The notes: generated by a model from the letters alone, not told the origin. Positions 19,475 to 28,155 are shown, counted from the stretch's first letter. The stretch is DNA of 39,998 nucleotides from an uncultured Roseovarius sp. (GCF_913054395.1 NZ_CAJXIP010000020.1:1-39998); one strand, 5' to 3'. Numbers and translations are program-made.

Positions 19475-21048
19475 TCGAGATGCGCCCCACATTGCAAAAG
19501 GCCGCCTATGCGGCGCTTTACGCCGGTTTTGCCTGGGATATTCCGGCGCGGTTGAACATGGCCGTGCAGGTCTGTGACGACTGGGCGGCGTGTGCGCCGG
19601 AGAGGGTGGCGATTGTCGACCTGTCGGGTGAGGGTGCGCGCGAGATAAGCTATGGCCAGCTGCGCGATATGGCGGATCGGCTTGCGCTGGCTCTGGTGGC
19701 GCGCGGAGTGGTGCGGGGCGACCGTGTCGGTGTCTTGCGGAGCCAGGGCGCGTGGTGCGCTGCGGCCCATATTGCGATCTGGAAAATCGGCGCGATTTCA
19801 ATACCTTTGTTCAAGCTCTTCAAGCATGACGCCCTGTCAAGCCGGGTCGGCGATGCGGGGGCAAAGGTGATTGTGACTGATGCCGAGGGCGTCAGGCTTT
19901 TGGCCGATCTGCCACAGGTCGAGACGCTTGTGCCCGAAAGCGGCCCCTTGCCGCAGGGGCGGTTTGAGACGCTCGATACGGGGGCCGAAGATCCTGCCGT
20001 TCTGATCTATACCAGCGGCACCACCGGCGCGCCCAAAGGGGCATTGCATGCCCACCGTGTATTAAGCGGGCATTTGCCGGGGGTCGAGATCAGCCATGAT
20101 TTCCTGGGCCATCCGGGGGATTGCCTCTGGACGCCTGCCGATTGGGCCTGGATCGGCGGCCTGTTTGACGTGCTGATGCCGGGGCTGGCTATCGGGGTGC
20201 CGGTCGTGGCGGCGCGCATGGCTAAATTCGGCGCCGAAGAGTGCATGAAGATCATTCAGGAAGGTCATGTTAAGAATGTCTTTTTCCCGCCTACGGCCCT
20301 GCGTCTTTTGAAGGCGCAGGACAGTCACATCGCAGGGCTGCGCAGTGTCGCCAGCGGCGGCGAGCCGCTCGGGCCGGAGATGCTCGATTGGGGACGTCGG
20401 GCCTTTGGCATAACGATCAACGAGTTTTACGGTCAGACCGAATGCAACATGGTCGCCAGCTCCTGCGCGGCCCTTTTCAGCCCGAAACCCGGCTGTCTCG
20501 GGAAGGCGGTGCCGGGCCATGACCTGGCGGTGCTTGATGAAAATGGCGCCCCCACGCAGGCCGAGGGCGATGTTGCCATCAGGCGAGGTTCCGCCTCTAT
20601 GATGTTGGAATATTGGAATAAACCAGAGCAGACCGCAGGGAAATTCCGGGGTGACTGGATGTTGACCGGGGATCGCGGCATCTGGGAGGGTGACTATCTG
20701 CGCTTTGTCGGGCGAGAGGATGATGTGATCACCAGCGCCGGTTATCGCATCGGCCCGGCGGAGATCGAAGATTGCCTTCTCACCCACACCGCTGTCGCAA
20801 CCGTTGGCGTGGTGGGCAAGCCCGATCCGGTCAGAACCGAGATCGTCAAGGCCTATGTGGTGCTCAAGCCCGGAGTCGAGGCTTCGGACGCATTGGCCAC
20901 CGAGTTGCAGGGCTATGTCAAGGAACGACTTGCAACCTATTCATACCCAAGGGAAATCGGGTTTCTTGATGCTCTGCCGATGACCGTCACCGGCAAGGTG
21001 ATCCGCAAGGATCTCAAGGCGCGCGCGGCGGCTGAGGTGGCGCAATGA
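19471..21048 (+). CDS. AMP-forming acyl-CoA synthetase
   Basis: A 525-residue ANL-superfamily ligase that activates a carboxylic acid to its CoA thioester at the cost of ATP to AMP. The ATP-binding loop is YTSGTTGAPKG (180-190). NEFYGQTECN, LTGDRG and SAGYRIGPAEIED follow, and the catalytic lysine is K509 in TGKVIRK. The length and WTPADWAWIGG resemble medium-chain and acetyl-CoA synthetases rather than the longer acetoacetyl-CoA synthetase. In this operon it may activate isovalerate, methylcrotonate or acetoacetate/acetate (inference). GGAGAGG precedes the ATG, which overlaps the previous stop. Confidence 0.9.
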   Translation: MIEMRPTLQKAAYAALYAGFAWDIPARLNMAVQVCDDWAACAPERVAIVDLSGEGAREISYGQLRDMADRLALALVARGVVRGDRVGVLRSQGAWCAAAHIAIWKIGAISIPLFKLFKHDALSSRVGDAGAKVIVTDAEGVRLLADLPQVETLVPESGPLPQGRFETLDTGAEDPAVLIYTSGTTGAPKGALHAHRVLSGHLPGVEISHDFLGHPGDCLWTPADWAWIGGLFDVLMPGLAIGVPVVAARMAKFGAEECMKIIQEGHVKNVFFPPTALRLLKAQDSHIAGLRSVASGGEPLGPEMLDWGRRAFGITINEFYGQTECNMVASSCAALFSPKPGCLGKAVPGHDLAVLDENGAPTQAEGDVAIRRGSASMMLEYWNKPEQTAGKFRGDWMLTGDRGIWEGDYLRFVGREDDVITSAGYRIGPAEIEDCLLTHTAVATVGVVGKPDPVRTEIVKAYVVLKPGVEASDALATELQGYVKERLATYSYPREIGFLDALPMTVTGKVIRKDLKARAAAEVAQ

Positions 21049-21068
21049 CCGGCGTGCTACAAAGAAAA

Positions 21069-21092
21069 AGGGCCGGTGCAAAGCCCGGCCCT
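21069..21092 (-). terminator. Terminator of ompW
   Basis: An 8-base stem (AGGGCCGG with CCGGCCCT) and 8-base loop, followed on the minus strand by TTTTTC. It lies 25 bases past the ompW stop. On the plus strand no T-run follows, so transcription of the liu genes could pass through. Confidence 0.8.
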
Positions 21093-21116
21093 GTTCCAGT
21101 CGCTTGGCGAGATGCC

Positions 21117-21734
21117 TTAGAACTTGTGGATGTAGGATACACCCAGAACCCACGGGTCAACCTTGACCTTGCCGATCTTGGTGCCATTCAGTTTGACGTC
21201 GGACTCGATGTCGATCCAGCGGACATCGGCACGCAGCGAACCGCTTGCGCTGATTTCATAGTCCAGACCGGCGTGCAGGGCGACGCCCCAGGAATCATCC
21301 ACGCTGAGCGAATTACCGGCAAGCGGGCCAACGGCCTTGTCTTCAACGAAGGTGGTATAGTTGATACCTGCGCCGAGGAAGGGCGTGACGGGCGAACTGT
21401 TGGCAAAGTGGTATTGCAGCGACAGGGTGGGCGGCAGGTGCTTGACGGTGCCGATCTTGGTGCCGTTGCTCTTGATGTCATGCTCGAACGGCCATGCGGC
21501 CAGCAATTCAATGCCAAGGTTGTCCTGAATGAAATATTCGCCGGTGATCGTCAGGCTGTAGCCTTCCTGAACGTCAACCGGGACGGCGCCGCCCGCAAGC
21601 ACGCCGTTGTTGTCCTTGGGCAGAACGGCGGCAAAGCCGAGGCCGACGGTAAGGTCGCCCTTAGACTGGGCGAGGACGGGGGCGGCGGAGCAGGTGAGGG
21701 CCGCGGCGAGGGTGAGGGCTGTTATCTTTTTCAT
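21117..21734 (-). CDS. ompW: OmpW-family outer membrane protein
   Basis: A 205-residue small beta-barrel with signal peptide MKKITALTLAAALTCSAAPVLA, cut before QSKGD. The barrel has alternating-pattern strands including LPPTLSLQYHF, TPFLGAGINYT and WGVALHAGLDYEI, and ends in a C-terminal aromatic (SYIHKF) as outer membrane proteins do. OmpW forms a narrow hydrophobic channel whose physiological cargo is uncertain. The start at 21734 is fixed by the signal peptide and GGAAC/GGAAA upstream; the open frame extends far further without support. It is transcribed against the flanking liu genes. An FnrL-type site sits 65 bases upstream. Confidence 0.93.
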   Translation of the reverse strand: MKKITALTLAAALTCSAAPVLAQSKGDLTVGLGFAAVLPKDNNGVLAGGAVPVDVQEGYSLTITGEYFIQDNLGIELLAAWPFEHDIKSNGTKIGTVKHLPPTLSLQYHFANSSPVTPFLGAGINYTTFVEDKAVGPLAGNSLSVDDSWGVALHAGLDYEISASGSLRADVRWIDIESDVKLNGTKIGKVKVDPWVLGVSYIHKF

Positions 21735-21792
21735 GGTATTTCCGTTCCGTTGAAAACTTGCGGGACATTGCGCGGAAATCGCCGTGATCACT

Positions 21793-21806
21793 TTGATGTG
21801 AGTCAA
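21793..21806 (-). promoter_or_regulatory. FnrL/FNR-type binding site upstream of ompW
   Basis: TTGATGTGAGTCAA on the plus strand (TTGACTCACATCAA on the minus strand) fits the FnrL consensus TTGAY-N4-RTCAA exactly. It is centred about 65 bases before the ompW start codon. If it acts at -41.5, transcription would start near 21758, with CAATGT as a poor -10. Oxygen-dependent control of ompW by FNR is known in enterobacteria, which makes the match credible. Confidence 0.65.
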
Positions 21807-21895
21807 GTTGCACATCAGAGTTTGCACTGCGTCAAAAATGCAACAGTCGGGAGGGTGCGTGGTGTCGCACGCCCGCAAAGTCAGGAGTTCAGGGG

Positions 21896-23500
21896 ATGAA
21901 GTTAGGCACATCGGCACTGCCCGGATCAGAGGGTTTTCGGGCCAACCGCGAGGCCCATCTTGCGGCCCTTGACGTGGTCGCCGAGGCCGCAGCCCTTGCG
22001 GCGGCGGGCGGCGGCGAAGCCGCGCGCGAGCGGCACCTGAGCCGGGGCAAGATGGCCCCACGCGACCGGGTGGCCAACCTGCTTGATCCCGGATCGCCGT
22101 TTCTTGAAATCGGCGCAACGGCGGCGCATGGGCTTTATGACGGCGCAGCCCCTTGCGCGGGGGTCATCGCGGGGATCGGTCGCGTCCAGGGGATCGAGTG
22201 CATGGTGGTGTGCAATGACGCCACCGTGAAGGGCGGCACCTATTACCCGATGACGGTCAAAAAGCACCTGCGCGCGCAGGAGATTGCCGAGGAATGTCAT
22301 CTGCCCTGCATCTACCTTGTGGATAGCGGCGGCGCGAACCTGCCCAACCAGGACGAGGTGTTTCCCGATCGTGACCACTTCGGGCGGATTTTCTATAATC
22401 AGGCCCGGATGAGCGCCAAGAGTATCCCGCAGATCGCCGTGGTCATGGGGTCCTGCACCGCCGGGGGCGCCTATGTGCCCGCGATGAGCGATGTGACGAT
22501 CATCGTCAAGGATCAGGGCACGATCTTTCTTGCCGGGCCGCCGCTGGTCAAGGCGGCCACCGGCGAGGTGGTCAGCGCCGAGGATCTGGGCGGCGGCGAC
22601 GTGCACACGCGCCTGTCGGGCGTGGCCGATTACCTGGCCGAGGATGACGCTCATGCGCTTGCCCTTGCGCGCCAGGCAGTCGGATCGCTCAACCGGGCCA
22701 AGCCCGCAACGGTGAACTGGGCCAGCCCGGAAGAGCCGGCCTATGATCCCGAAGAGTTGCTGGGCGTGGTGCCGGGCGATCTGCGCACGCCCTATGATAT
22801 CCGCGAGGTGATTGCGCGGGTCGTCGACGGAAGCCGCTTTGACGAGTTCAAGCCGCGCTTTGGCGAGACGCTGGTGACCGGCTTTGCCCACATCAAGGGC
22901 TGTCCGGTCGGGATCGTGGCCAATAACGGCGTGCTGTTTTCCGAGGCCGCACAAAAGGGGGCGCATTTCGTGGAGTTGTGTTCACAGCGCAAGATCCCAC
23001 TGGTGTTCCTGCAAAATATCACCGGCTTCATGGTAGGGCGCAAATACGAGAACGAGGGCATTGCGCGCCACGGCGCCAAGATGGTGACGGCGGTGGCCAC
23101 GACGAATGTGCCGAAGGTGACCATGGTGGTCGGCGGGTCTTTCGGGGCGGGCAATTACGGCATGTCCGGTCGGGCGTATCAGCCGCGCTTCATGTGGAGC
23201 TGGCCCGGCAGCAGGATCAGCGTGATGGGCGGCGAGCAGGCGGCAGGTGTCCTGGCCACCGTCAGGCGCGACGCGATCGAGCGCAATGGCGGCGCATGGT
23301 CGGCTGAGGAAGAGGCCGCGTTCAAACAGCCTACGATCGCGATGTTCGAGCGCCAGAGCCATCCTCTTTATGCCAGTGCGCGGCTTTGGGATGACGGCAT
23401 CGTCGATCCGCGCAAGACCCGCGATGTGCTTGCCCTCAGCCTGAGCGCCGCGCTTTGTGCACCGATTGAAGAGACGCGGTTCGGCGTCTTTCGGATGTGA
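21896..23500 (+). CDS. mccB: Methylcrotonyl-CoA carboxylase, carboxyltransferase (beta) subunit
   Basis: Transfers CO2 from carboxybiotin to 3-methylcrotonyl-CoA, forming 3-methylglutaconyl-CoA in leucine catabolism. It is 534 residues long, normal for the beta subunit (about 535). Two crotonase-fold halves are visible: [15 protein letters not shown] and [14 protein letters not shown] in the first, [20 protein letters not shown] residues ([12 protein letters not shown]) and [11 protein letters not shown] in the second. The presence of [20 protein letters not shown] is typical of MCC rather than propionyl-CoA carboxylase. GGAG and AGGGG precede the ATG. It is also called liuB. Confidence 0.96.
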   Translation: MKLGTSALPGSEGFRANREAHLAALDVVAEAAALAAAGGGEAARERHLSRGKMAPRDRVANLLDPGSPFLEIGATAAHGLYDGAAPCAGVIAGIGRVQGIECMVVCNDATVKGGTYYPMTVKKHLRAQEIAEECHLPCIYLVDSGGANLPNQDEVFPDRDHFGRIFYNQARMSAKSIPQIAVVMGSCTAGGAYVPAMSDVTIIVKDQGTIFLAGPPLVKAATGEVVSAEDLGGGDVHTRLSGVADYLAEDDAHALALARQAVGSLNRAKPATVNWASPEEPAYDPEELLGVVPGDLRTPYDIREVIARVVDGSRFDEFKPRFGETLVTGFAHIKGCPVGIVANNGVLFSEAAQKGAHFVELCSQRKIPLVFLQNITGFMVGRKYENEGIARHGAKMVTAVATTNVPKVTMVVGGSFGAGNYGMSGRAYQPRFMWSWPGSRISVMGGEQAAGVLATVRRDAIERNGGAWSAEEEAAFKQPTIAMFERQSHPLYASARLWDDGIVDPRKTRDVLALSLSAALCAPIEETRFGVFRM

Positions 23501-23527
23501 GCGATGCCGTGCGGGGCCGATGTGGAA

Positions 23528-23552
23528 TTTGAGTATTTGAGCCAAGAAGAAA
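23528..23552 (+). repeat. Dispersed intergenic repeat, diverged copy 2
   Basis: Shares TTTGAGTATTT with the other two copies, then reads GAGCCAAGAAGAAA instead of TTGGAAAGATGAAA, and is followed by a G-run within eight bases. It lies 27 bases after the mccB stop, in the 88-base gap before mccA, in the sense orientation. Confidence 0.65.
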
Positions 23553-23588
23553 CCATGGGGTCAGGCTTGGCGAAGAGCGAAAGGGGCG

Positions 23589-25544
23589 ATGATGTTTGAG
23601 CGGATTTTGATGGCCAACCGGGGCGAGATTGCCTGTCGGGTGATCGCCTCGGCGCAGGCGATGGGTGTGAAGGTGGTGGCGGTTTATTCCGATGCCGACC
23701 GCGAGGCGCGGCATGTGGCGATGGCCGATGCGGCGGTGCATATTGGCGGGTCGGCCCCCGGCGAGAGTTATCTGCGCGGCGATGTGATCATCCGGGCGGC
23801 GCTTGAGAGTGGCGCGCAGGCGATCCACCCCGGCTATGGCTTCCTGTCCGAGAATCCCGATTTCGTGGATGCGGTCGAGGCCGCGGGGCTTGTCTTTATC
23901 GGGCCGTCGGCCTCGGCGATCCGCGCCATGGGTCTCAAGGATGCGGCGAAGGCTCTTATGGAAGAGGCCGGGGTGCCTGTCGTGCCGGGCTATCATGGGC
24001 AAAACCAGGACCCGGAGCACCTTGAAGGGGCCGCCGATGCGATCGGTTATCCGGTGCTGATCAAGGCCGTGGCCGGGGGAGGCGGCAAGGGCATGCGTCT
24101 TGTCGAGCGGGCCGAGGAGTTTGCCCAGGCGCTTGAGAGCGCCAAAAGCGAGGCCAAAACCGCCTTTGGCAATGAGGCGGTGTTGATCGAGAAATACATT
24201 CAGAAGCCGCGCCATATCGAGGTGCAGGTATTCGGCGACGGGCAAAGTGCCGTGCATCTGTTCGAGCGCGACTGTTCCTTGCAGCGCCGCCATCAGAAGG
24301 TGATCGAAGAGGCCCCGGCGCCGGGCATGACGGCCGAGATGCGCGCCGCCATGGGGCATGCCGCCGTGCGCGCCGCCGAGGCGATCGGCTATAAGGGCGC
24401 GGGCACGGTCGAGTTCATCGTGGACGGCAGCCGGGGTCTGCGCCCCGACGGGTTCTGGTTCATGGAAATGAACACCCGCCTTCAAGTCGAGCATCCGGTG
24501 ACCGAGGCCATTACCGGCGTCGATCTTGTCGAATGGCAGCTGCGGGTGGCCGCAGGCGAGCCTTTGCCCAAACAACAGGACGATCTGACGATCTCGGGCC
24601 ATGCCTTTGAGGCACGGCTTTATGCCGAGGATGTGCCGAAGGGGTTTTTGCCCGCGACCGGGCGGCTTGCGCATCTGCGCTTTCCCGACGGGGTGCGCGC
24701 CGATAGCGGCGTGCGCGCGGGTGATGAAATCAGCCCGTTTTACGACCCGATGATTGCCAAGGTGATCACCCACGGCCCGAGCCGCGCCATTGCCCTGCGC
24801 CGTCTGGCGGCGGCGCTTGAGGCGACCGAGGTGGCGGGCACGGTGACAAATCTCGCCTTTCTGGGGGCATTGGCGCGTCATGAGGGCTTTGGTGCGGGTG
24901 ATGTCGATACAGGGCTGATTGCGCGCGACAGCGACAGGCTTGTGGTGGTGCCCGGGGCGGGCCCGGACGTGGTGGCGCTGGCGGCCTTGGCCGCCTCTGG
25001 GCTATTGCAGCAGGCCGGGCCCGGCGACGGGTTTGCGCTTTGGGCGCCGCTCGCGCGAGAGGTGCTGCTGCGCCGGGGGGATGAGGAGATCAAGGTGCGG
25101 CTTCGGAGCCTTGGGCCGGATGCCCATGATCTCGAGGTTGCAGGGGGCCGCGTCGAGGCACGCCGTGTCGGTGCACTCTGGCGGCTTGACGGGCAGCCCG
25201 CGCCGCAGGTCGCAGTGCAGGGGGCCGAGATCACGGTATTTGCGCAATACGGTATCAGCTTTGAGGTGATCGACCCGCTTGAGCGGGCGAGTGCGGCGGG
25301 CGGCGACACCGCCCTGATCGAGGCGCCGATGCCGGGGCTGGTCAAGGCGGTCCATGCCGTGCCGGGCCAGAGCGTGGTGCGGGGCGATCGGCTTGCGGTG
25401 CTGGAGGCGATGAAGATGGAGCATTCGCTTTTGGCGGCCCGTGACGGTGTCGTGGCCGAGGTTCTGGTCGCGGCGGGGGATCAGGTCACGGCGGGCGCGG
25501 CGCTTGTGCGCCTTGAGGTCGAAGAAGAGGAGACGGCGGCATGA
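23589..25544 (+). CDS. mccA: Methylcrotonyl-CoA carboxylase, biotin-carboxylase (alpha) subunit
   Basis: Carboxylates biotin with ATP and bicarbonate for the MCC reaction. It is 651 residues long. The biotin carboxylase begins FERILMANRGEIACRV; the ATP-grasp glycine loop is AVAGGGGKGMRLV, and the catalytic region includes FMEMNTRLQVEHPVTE. The C-terminal biotinyl domain carries the biotin site K609 in EAMKMEH, preceded by EAPMPGLV. The region between them (about 450-570) is the BT-like linker. AAAGGGG precedes an ATGATG, so the start may be 23589 or 23592. It overlaps the GST-like gene (ATGA) and is also called liuD. Confidence 0.96.
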   Translation: MMFERILMANRGEIACRVIASAQAMGVKVVAVYSDADREARHVAMADAAVHIGGSAPGESYLRGDVIIRAALESGAQAIHPGYGFLSENPDFVDAVEAAGLVFIGPSASAIRAMGLKDAAKALMEEAGVPVVPGYHGQNQDPEHLEGAADAIGYPVLIKAVAGGGGKGMRLVERAEEFAQALESAKSEAKTAFGNEAVLIEKYIQKPRHIEVQVFGDGQSAVHLFERDCSLQRRHQKVIEEAPAPGMTAEMRAAMGHAAVRAAEAIGYKGAGTVEFIVDGSRGLRPDGFWFMEMNTRLQVEHPVTEAITGVDLVEWQLRVAAGEPLPKQQDDLTISGHAFEARLYAEDVPKGFLPATGRLAHLRFPDGVRADSGVRAGDEISPFYDPMIAKVITHGPSRAIALRRLAAALEATEVAGTVTNLAFLGALARHEGFGAGDVDTGLIARDSDRLVVVPGAGPDVVALAALAASGLLQQAGPGDGFALWAPLAREVLLRRGDEEIKVRLRSLGPDAHDLEVAGGRVEARRVGALWRLDGQPAPQVAVQGAEITVFAQYGISFEVIDPLERASAAGGDTALIEAPMPGLVKAVHAVPGQSVVRGDRLAVLEAMKMEHSLLAARDGVVAEVLVAAGDQVTAGAALVRLEVEEEETAA

Positions 25545-26209
25545 TCACGCTGCATCATGTCTCGCAGAGCCGCTCAATGCGAGTGCTGTGGCTGCTGTAC
25601 GAGCTCGGCGTCGAGTTCCGGGTGGTCGAGCAGGCCTTTGACCGGTCGCTGCGCGCGCCTGAATTCCTGTCGCTCTCGCCAGCGGGCCGGGTGCCGGCAC
25701 TTGAGATCGACGGCGAGCGGATGTTTGAATCCGGCGCGATGATCGAATACCTCTGCGAGCGCTTTCCCGAGGCGGGCCTTGGCAGCGCGCCGGGCGACAT
25801 GGACAGGATGGGCTGGCTCGTGTGGTTGCATTTTGCCGAGACCATCAGCCAGCATGTGGCTGCGCTGACCCAGCAGCATATCGTTTTGTATGAGGATGCC
25901 ATGCGCAGCCCGATTGTGATGCGGCTTGAAGCGGCGCGAATCGCCAAATGCTATGCCGCGATCGAGGCCCGACTGTCGACGCCGGTCGAAAATCGCGACT
26001 ATCTTTTGACGGGAGGCTTTTCGGCCTGCGATATCGCGGTGGGGCAGGCGGTTTATATGGCTCGCCATTTCGTATCACTGGAGGGCTGTCCGGAGACGGA
26101 AAAATGGTATGACAGGATCACCGGGCGCCCCGGATTCGTGGCAAGCCTGCCGGGACCGGAAAGCGTAAAAGTCTTTCAGAAGCCGTTTTATCCACCATGG
26201 CCGGGCTGA
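25541..26209 (+). CDS. Glutathione S-transferase-like protein
   Basis: A 222-residue protein of the GST superfamily. The N-terminal thioredoxin-like domain reads ITLHHVSQSRSMRVLWLLYE, then LSLSPAGRVPALEIDG with the conserved cis-Pro, and FESGAMIEYLCERFP with the glutathione gamma-glutamyl contact (ES). The helical C-terminal domain contains GGFSACDIAVGQAVYMA, the usual capping motif with Asp. A Ser at the SQSRS position is the likely catalytic residue. It is coupled to mccA by an ATGA overlap and precedes the HMG-CoA lyase gene, but a role for a GST in leucine breakdown is not established. Confidence 0.9.
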   Translation: MITLHHVSQSRSMRVLWLLYELGVEFRVVEQAFDRSLRAPEFLSLSPAGRVPALEIDGERMFESGAMIEYLCERFPEAGLGSAPGDMDRMGWLVWLHFAETISQHVAALTQQHIVLYEDAMRSPIVMRLEAARIAKCYAAIEARLSTPVENRDYLLTGGFSACDIAVGQAVYMARHFVSLEGCPETEKWYDRITGRPGFVASLPGPESVKVFQKPFYPPWPG

Positions 26210-26223
26210 CCACGGGGACAGGG

Positions 26224-26248
26224 TTTGAGTATTTTTGGAAAGATGAAA
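26224..26248 (+). repeat. Dispersed intergenic repeat, copy 3
   Basis: Identical over 25 bases to copy 1 at 7818-7842 and followed by GGTGGGG. It lies between the GST-like stop and the ATG of the HMG-CoA lyase gene, in the sense orientation, nine bases before the start codon. The G-rich end doubles as the ribosome-binding site (AGGTGGGGGA). Confidence 0.8.
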
Positions 26249-26257
26249 GGTGGGGGA

Positions 26258-27118
26258 ATGGCTGAACGGGTCGAGGTTTTTGAAGTTGGCCCGCGCGACG
26301 GGTTGCAGAACGAAAAGCGGCGGATTCCGCTAGGGGAGAAAGTGAGCCTGGTGAACTGTCTGAGCCAGGCGGGGTTCGAGCGCATTGAGGTGGCCAGTTT
26401 CGTCAGCCCCAAATGGGTGCCGCAAATGGCCGACTCGGGCGAGGTGCTGCGCAAGATCCGGCGCGCTGAGGGGGTAAGCTATGCCGCCCTGACCCCGAAT
26501 TTGCGCGGCTTTGAGGACGCGATGGAGGCGGGCGCCGATGAGGTGGCGATATTCGGGGCCGCATCCGAGGGGTTTTCCAAGGCCAATATAAACGCCACGA
26601 TCGAGGAAAGCCTTGCGCGCTTCGCTCCGGTGATGGAAGCGGCCAATGCGCAGGGGGTGCGGGTGCGTGGTTACGTGTCCTGTGTGGTGCAATGCCCCTA
26701 TGACGGGCCGGTTGCCCCGGCGCAGGTGGCTATGGTGGCCGAGCGGCTCTGGGCGATGGGATGCTATGAGGTCAGCCTTGGCGATACCATCGGTCAGGGG
26801 CGCCCCGAGGCGGTAGAGGCGATGCTTGCCGCCGTGAGTGACGTGGTCCCGATAAATCGGCTGGCAGGGCATTTTCACGACACAAGCGGGCGTGCGCTTG
26901 AGAATATCGAGGTGTCGCTGGCCCGGGGCGTACGGGTGTTCGACGCGGCGGTCGGCGGGCTTGGCGGTTGCCCTTATGCGCCGGGCGCCGCGGGGAATGT
27001 GGCGACTGAGGCCGTGCATCAGAGGCTCACGGCCCTCGGATATGAGACCGGGCTTGACGGTGAAGTTCTATTGAAAGCCGCCGAGATGGCGCGGGAAATG
27101 CGCGGCGGGCGAGATTAG
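26258..27118 (+). CDS. mvaB: Hydroxymethylglutaryl-CoA lyase
   Basis: Cleaves 3-hydroxy-3-methylglutaryl-CoA to acetyl-CoA and acetoacetate, the last step of leucine degradation. From ATG 26258 it is 286 residues. The TIM-barrel signatures are EVGPRDGLQNE (R13, D14), SCVVQCPYDG, SLGDTIGQGRP and the metal ligands H205/H207 in HFHDTSG. The catalytic cysteine is C238 in GGLGGCPYAPGAAGN. A TTG at 26225 would add 11 residues translated from the repeat element, so it is rejected. It is also called liuE or hmgL. Confidence 0.96.
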   Translation: MAERVEVFEVGPRDGLQNEKRRIPLGEKVSLVNCLSQAGFERIEVASFVSPKWVPQMADSGEVLRKIRRAEGVSYAALTPNLRGFEDAMEAGADEVAIFGAASEGFSKANINATIEESLARFAPVMEAANAQGVRVRGYVSCVVQCPYDGPVAPAQVAMVAERLWAMGCYEVSLGDTIGQGRPEAVEAMLAAVSDVVPINRLAGHFHDTSGRALENIEVSLARGVRVFDAAVGGLGGCPYAPGAAGNVATEAVHQRLTALGYETGLDGEVLLKAAEMAREMRGGRD

Positions 27119-27157
27119 GAGTTTCCGCCCAAAAGTCATGGGAAAAAGGGGAGAGCG

Positions 27158-27949
27158 ATGTTTGAGACACTGGAGGTGACGCGGGACGGGCGCGGAGTGG
27201 TTACCCTTTGGCTGAGCCGGGCGGACAAGCACAATGCGATGTCGGCGCAGATGATTGCCGATCTGCACCGCGCGGCCGAGGATCTGGGGCGCGACGACAG
27301 CTGTCGTGCGGTGGTATTGGCGGCACGGGGCAAATCCTTTTGCGCCGGAGGCGACCTGGCCTGGATGCGGCAGCAGTTCGAGGCAGACCCCGGCACGCGC
27401 GGCCAGGAGGCGGGAAAGCTGGCCTATATGTTGCAGGCCCTGAACACCCTGCCCAAGCCCCTGATCGGGCGGTTGCATGGCAATGCCTTCGGTGGCGGGG
27501 TCGGGCTTGCCTCGGTCTGCGACGTGGCGGTCGGGGCCGAGACCATCGTGATGGCGCTGACCGAAACCCGGCTGGGCCTGATCCCGGCGACCATCGGCCC
27601 CTATGTGGCGGCCCGTATGGGCGAGGCCAACGCGCGGCGCGTCTTTATGTCGGGGCGTCGTTTTGATGCGGCCGAGGCGGTGCGTCTTGGTCTTTTGGCG
27701 CGCGCTGTGCCCGAGGCCGGTCTTGACGATGCCATCGAGGCCGAGATCGTACCTTATCTGGACTGCGCGCCCGGCGCCGTGGCCCGCGCCAAGGCGCTGT
27801 TGCGCGGCCTAGGCCCGCGCATTGACGCAGATGTGATCGCCCATACCGTCGGTGAGCTGGCCGCGTGCTGGGCCGGGGATGAGGCCCCCGAAGGCATCGG
27901 CGCATTTTTCGAGCGCCGCAAACCGCGCTGGCAGGGGGACGCCGGATAA
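27158..27949 (+). CDS. liuC: Enoyl-CoA hydratase family, probable 3-methylglutaconyl-CoA hydratase
   Basis: A 263-residue crotonase-family protein. Oxyanion-hole segments are FCAGGDLAWM (61-70) and GNAFGGGVGLASVCD (108-122); the catalytic glutamate is E137 in TETRLGLIPATIGPYV, matching the second glutamate of classical crotonase. The position of the first glutamate is not acidic here (GGGVGLASV), which I recall as common in LiuC-type hydratases. In this operon it would hydrate 3-methylglutaconyl-CoA to HMG-CoA, the step between MCC and the lyase. Its leader (GGGGAGAGCG before ATGTTTGA) closely resembles that of ivd. Confidence 0.88.
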   Translation: MFETLEVTRDGRGVVTLWLSRADKHNAMSAQMIADLHRAAEDLGRDDSCRAVVLAARGKSFCAGGDLAWMRQQFEADPGTRGQEAGKLAYMLQALNTLPKPLIGRLHGNAFGGGVGLASVCDVAVGAETIVMALTETRLGLIPATIGPYVAARMGEANARRVFMSGRRFDAAEAVRLGLLARAVPEAGLDDAIEAEIVPYLDCAPGAVARAKALLRGLGPRIDADVIAHTVGELAACWAGDEAPEGIGAFFERRKPRWQGDAG

Positions 27950-27955
27950 GAGATT

Positions 27956-27978
27956 CGCGGCGCTCATCCTGCGCCGCG
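27956..27978 (+). terminator. Hairpin after the liu locus
   Basis: CGCGGCGC-TCATCCT-GCGCCGCG, a perfect 8-base GC stem starting seven bases past the liuC stop. No T-run follows, so it may stabilise or help end the liu transcript rather than act as a classical terminator. Confidence 0.45.
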
Positions 27979-28063
27979 TCACGCTGGTAAGGTTTCATGG
28001 CCAATCGGGCCCGGATGCAGCATACCGTGGCATACAAAATGCTAAAATCGTTGATTTCCGGCC

Positions 28064-28113
28064 TGCGATAATGCGCGCGCTCGGTTGACCCCATGCAGGG
28101 GCAGGTTTAAACC
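28064..28113 (+). promoter_or_regulatory. Candidate nuo operon promoter region
   Basis: Two candidates overlap here. One is an extended -10, TGCGATAAT (28064-28072), without a good -35. The other is TTGACC (28085-28090), a 17-base spacer, and TAAACC (28108-28113) inside the palindrome GGTTTAAACC. Either would start the nuo transcript 60-100 bases before nuoA. The 220 bases between liuC and nuoA hold no gene. Confidence 0.3.
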
Positions 28114-28137
28114 CGGAATAGATTTGCAGCCATCTGA

Positions 28138-28155
28138 ATGCGCGTGCACGCGCAT
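28138..28155. promoter_or_regulatory. 18-base perfect palindrome in the nuoA leader
   Basis: ATGCGCGTGCACGCGCAT is fully self-complementary and ends one base before the AAAGGAG ribosome-binding site of nuoA (28157-28163). It could be a protein-binding site or an RNA element that controls access to the ribosome-binding site of the first nuo gene. Confidence 0.55.

Noticed and set aside
21735..22118. An N-terminal extension of ompW into the mccB region
   Set aside because: The signal peptide at 21734 fixes the start; the extension runs over the FnrL box and mccB in antisense.
23436..24881. A 481-codon open frame opposite mccB and mccA
   Set aside because: It is the antisense shadow of two well-supported genes; there is no motif or ribosome-binding site.
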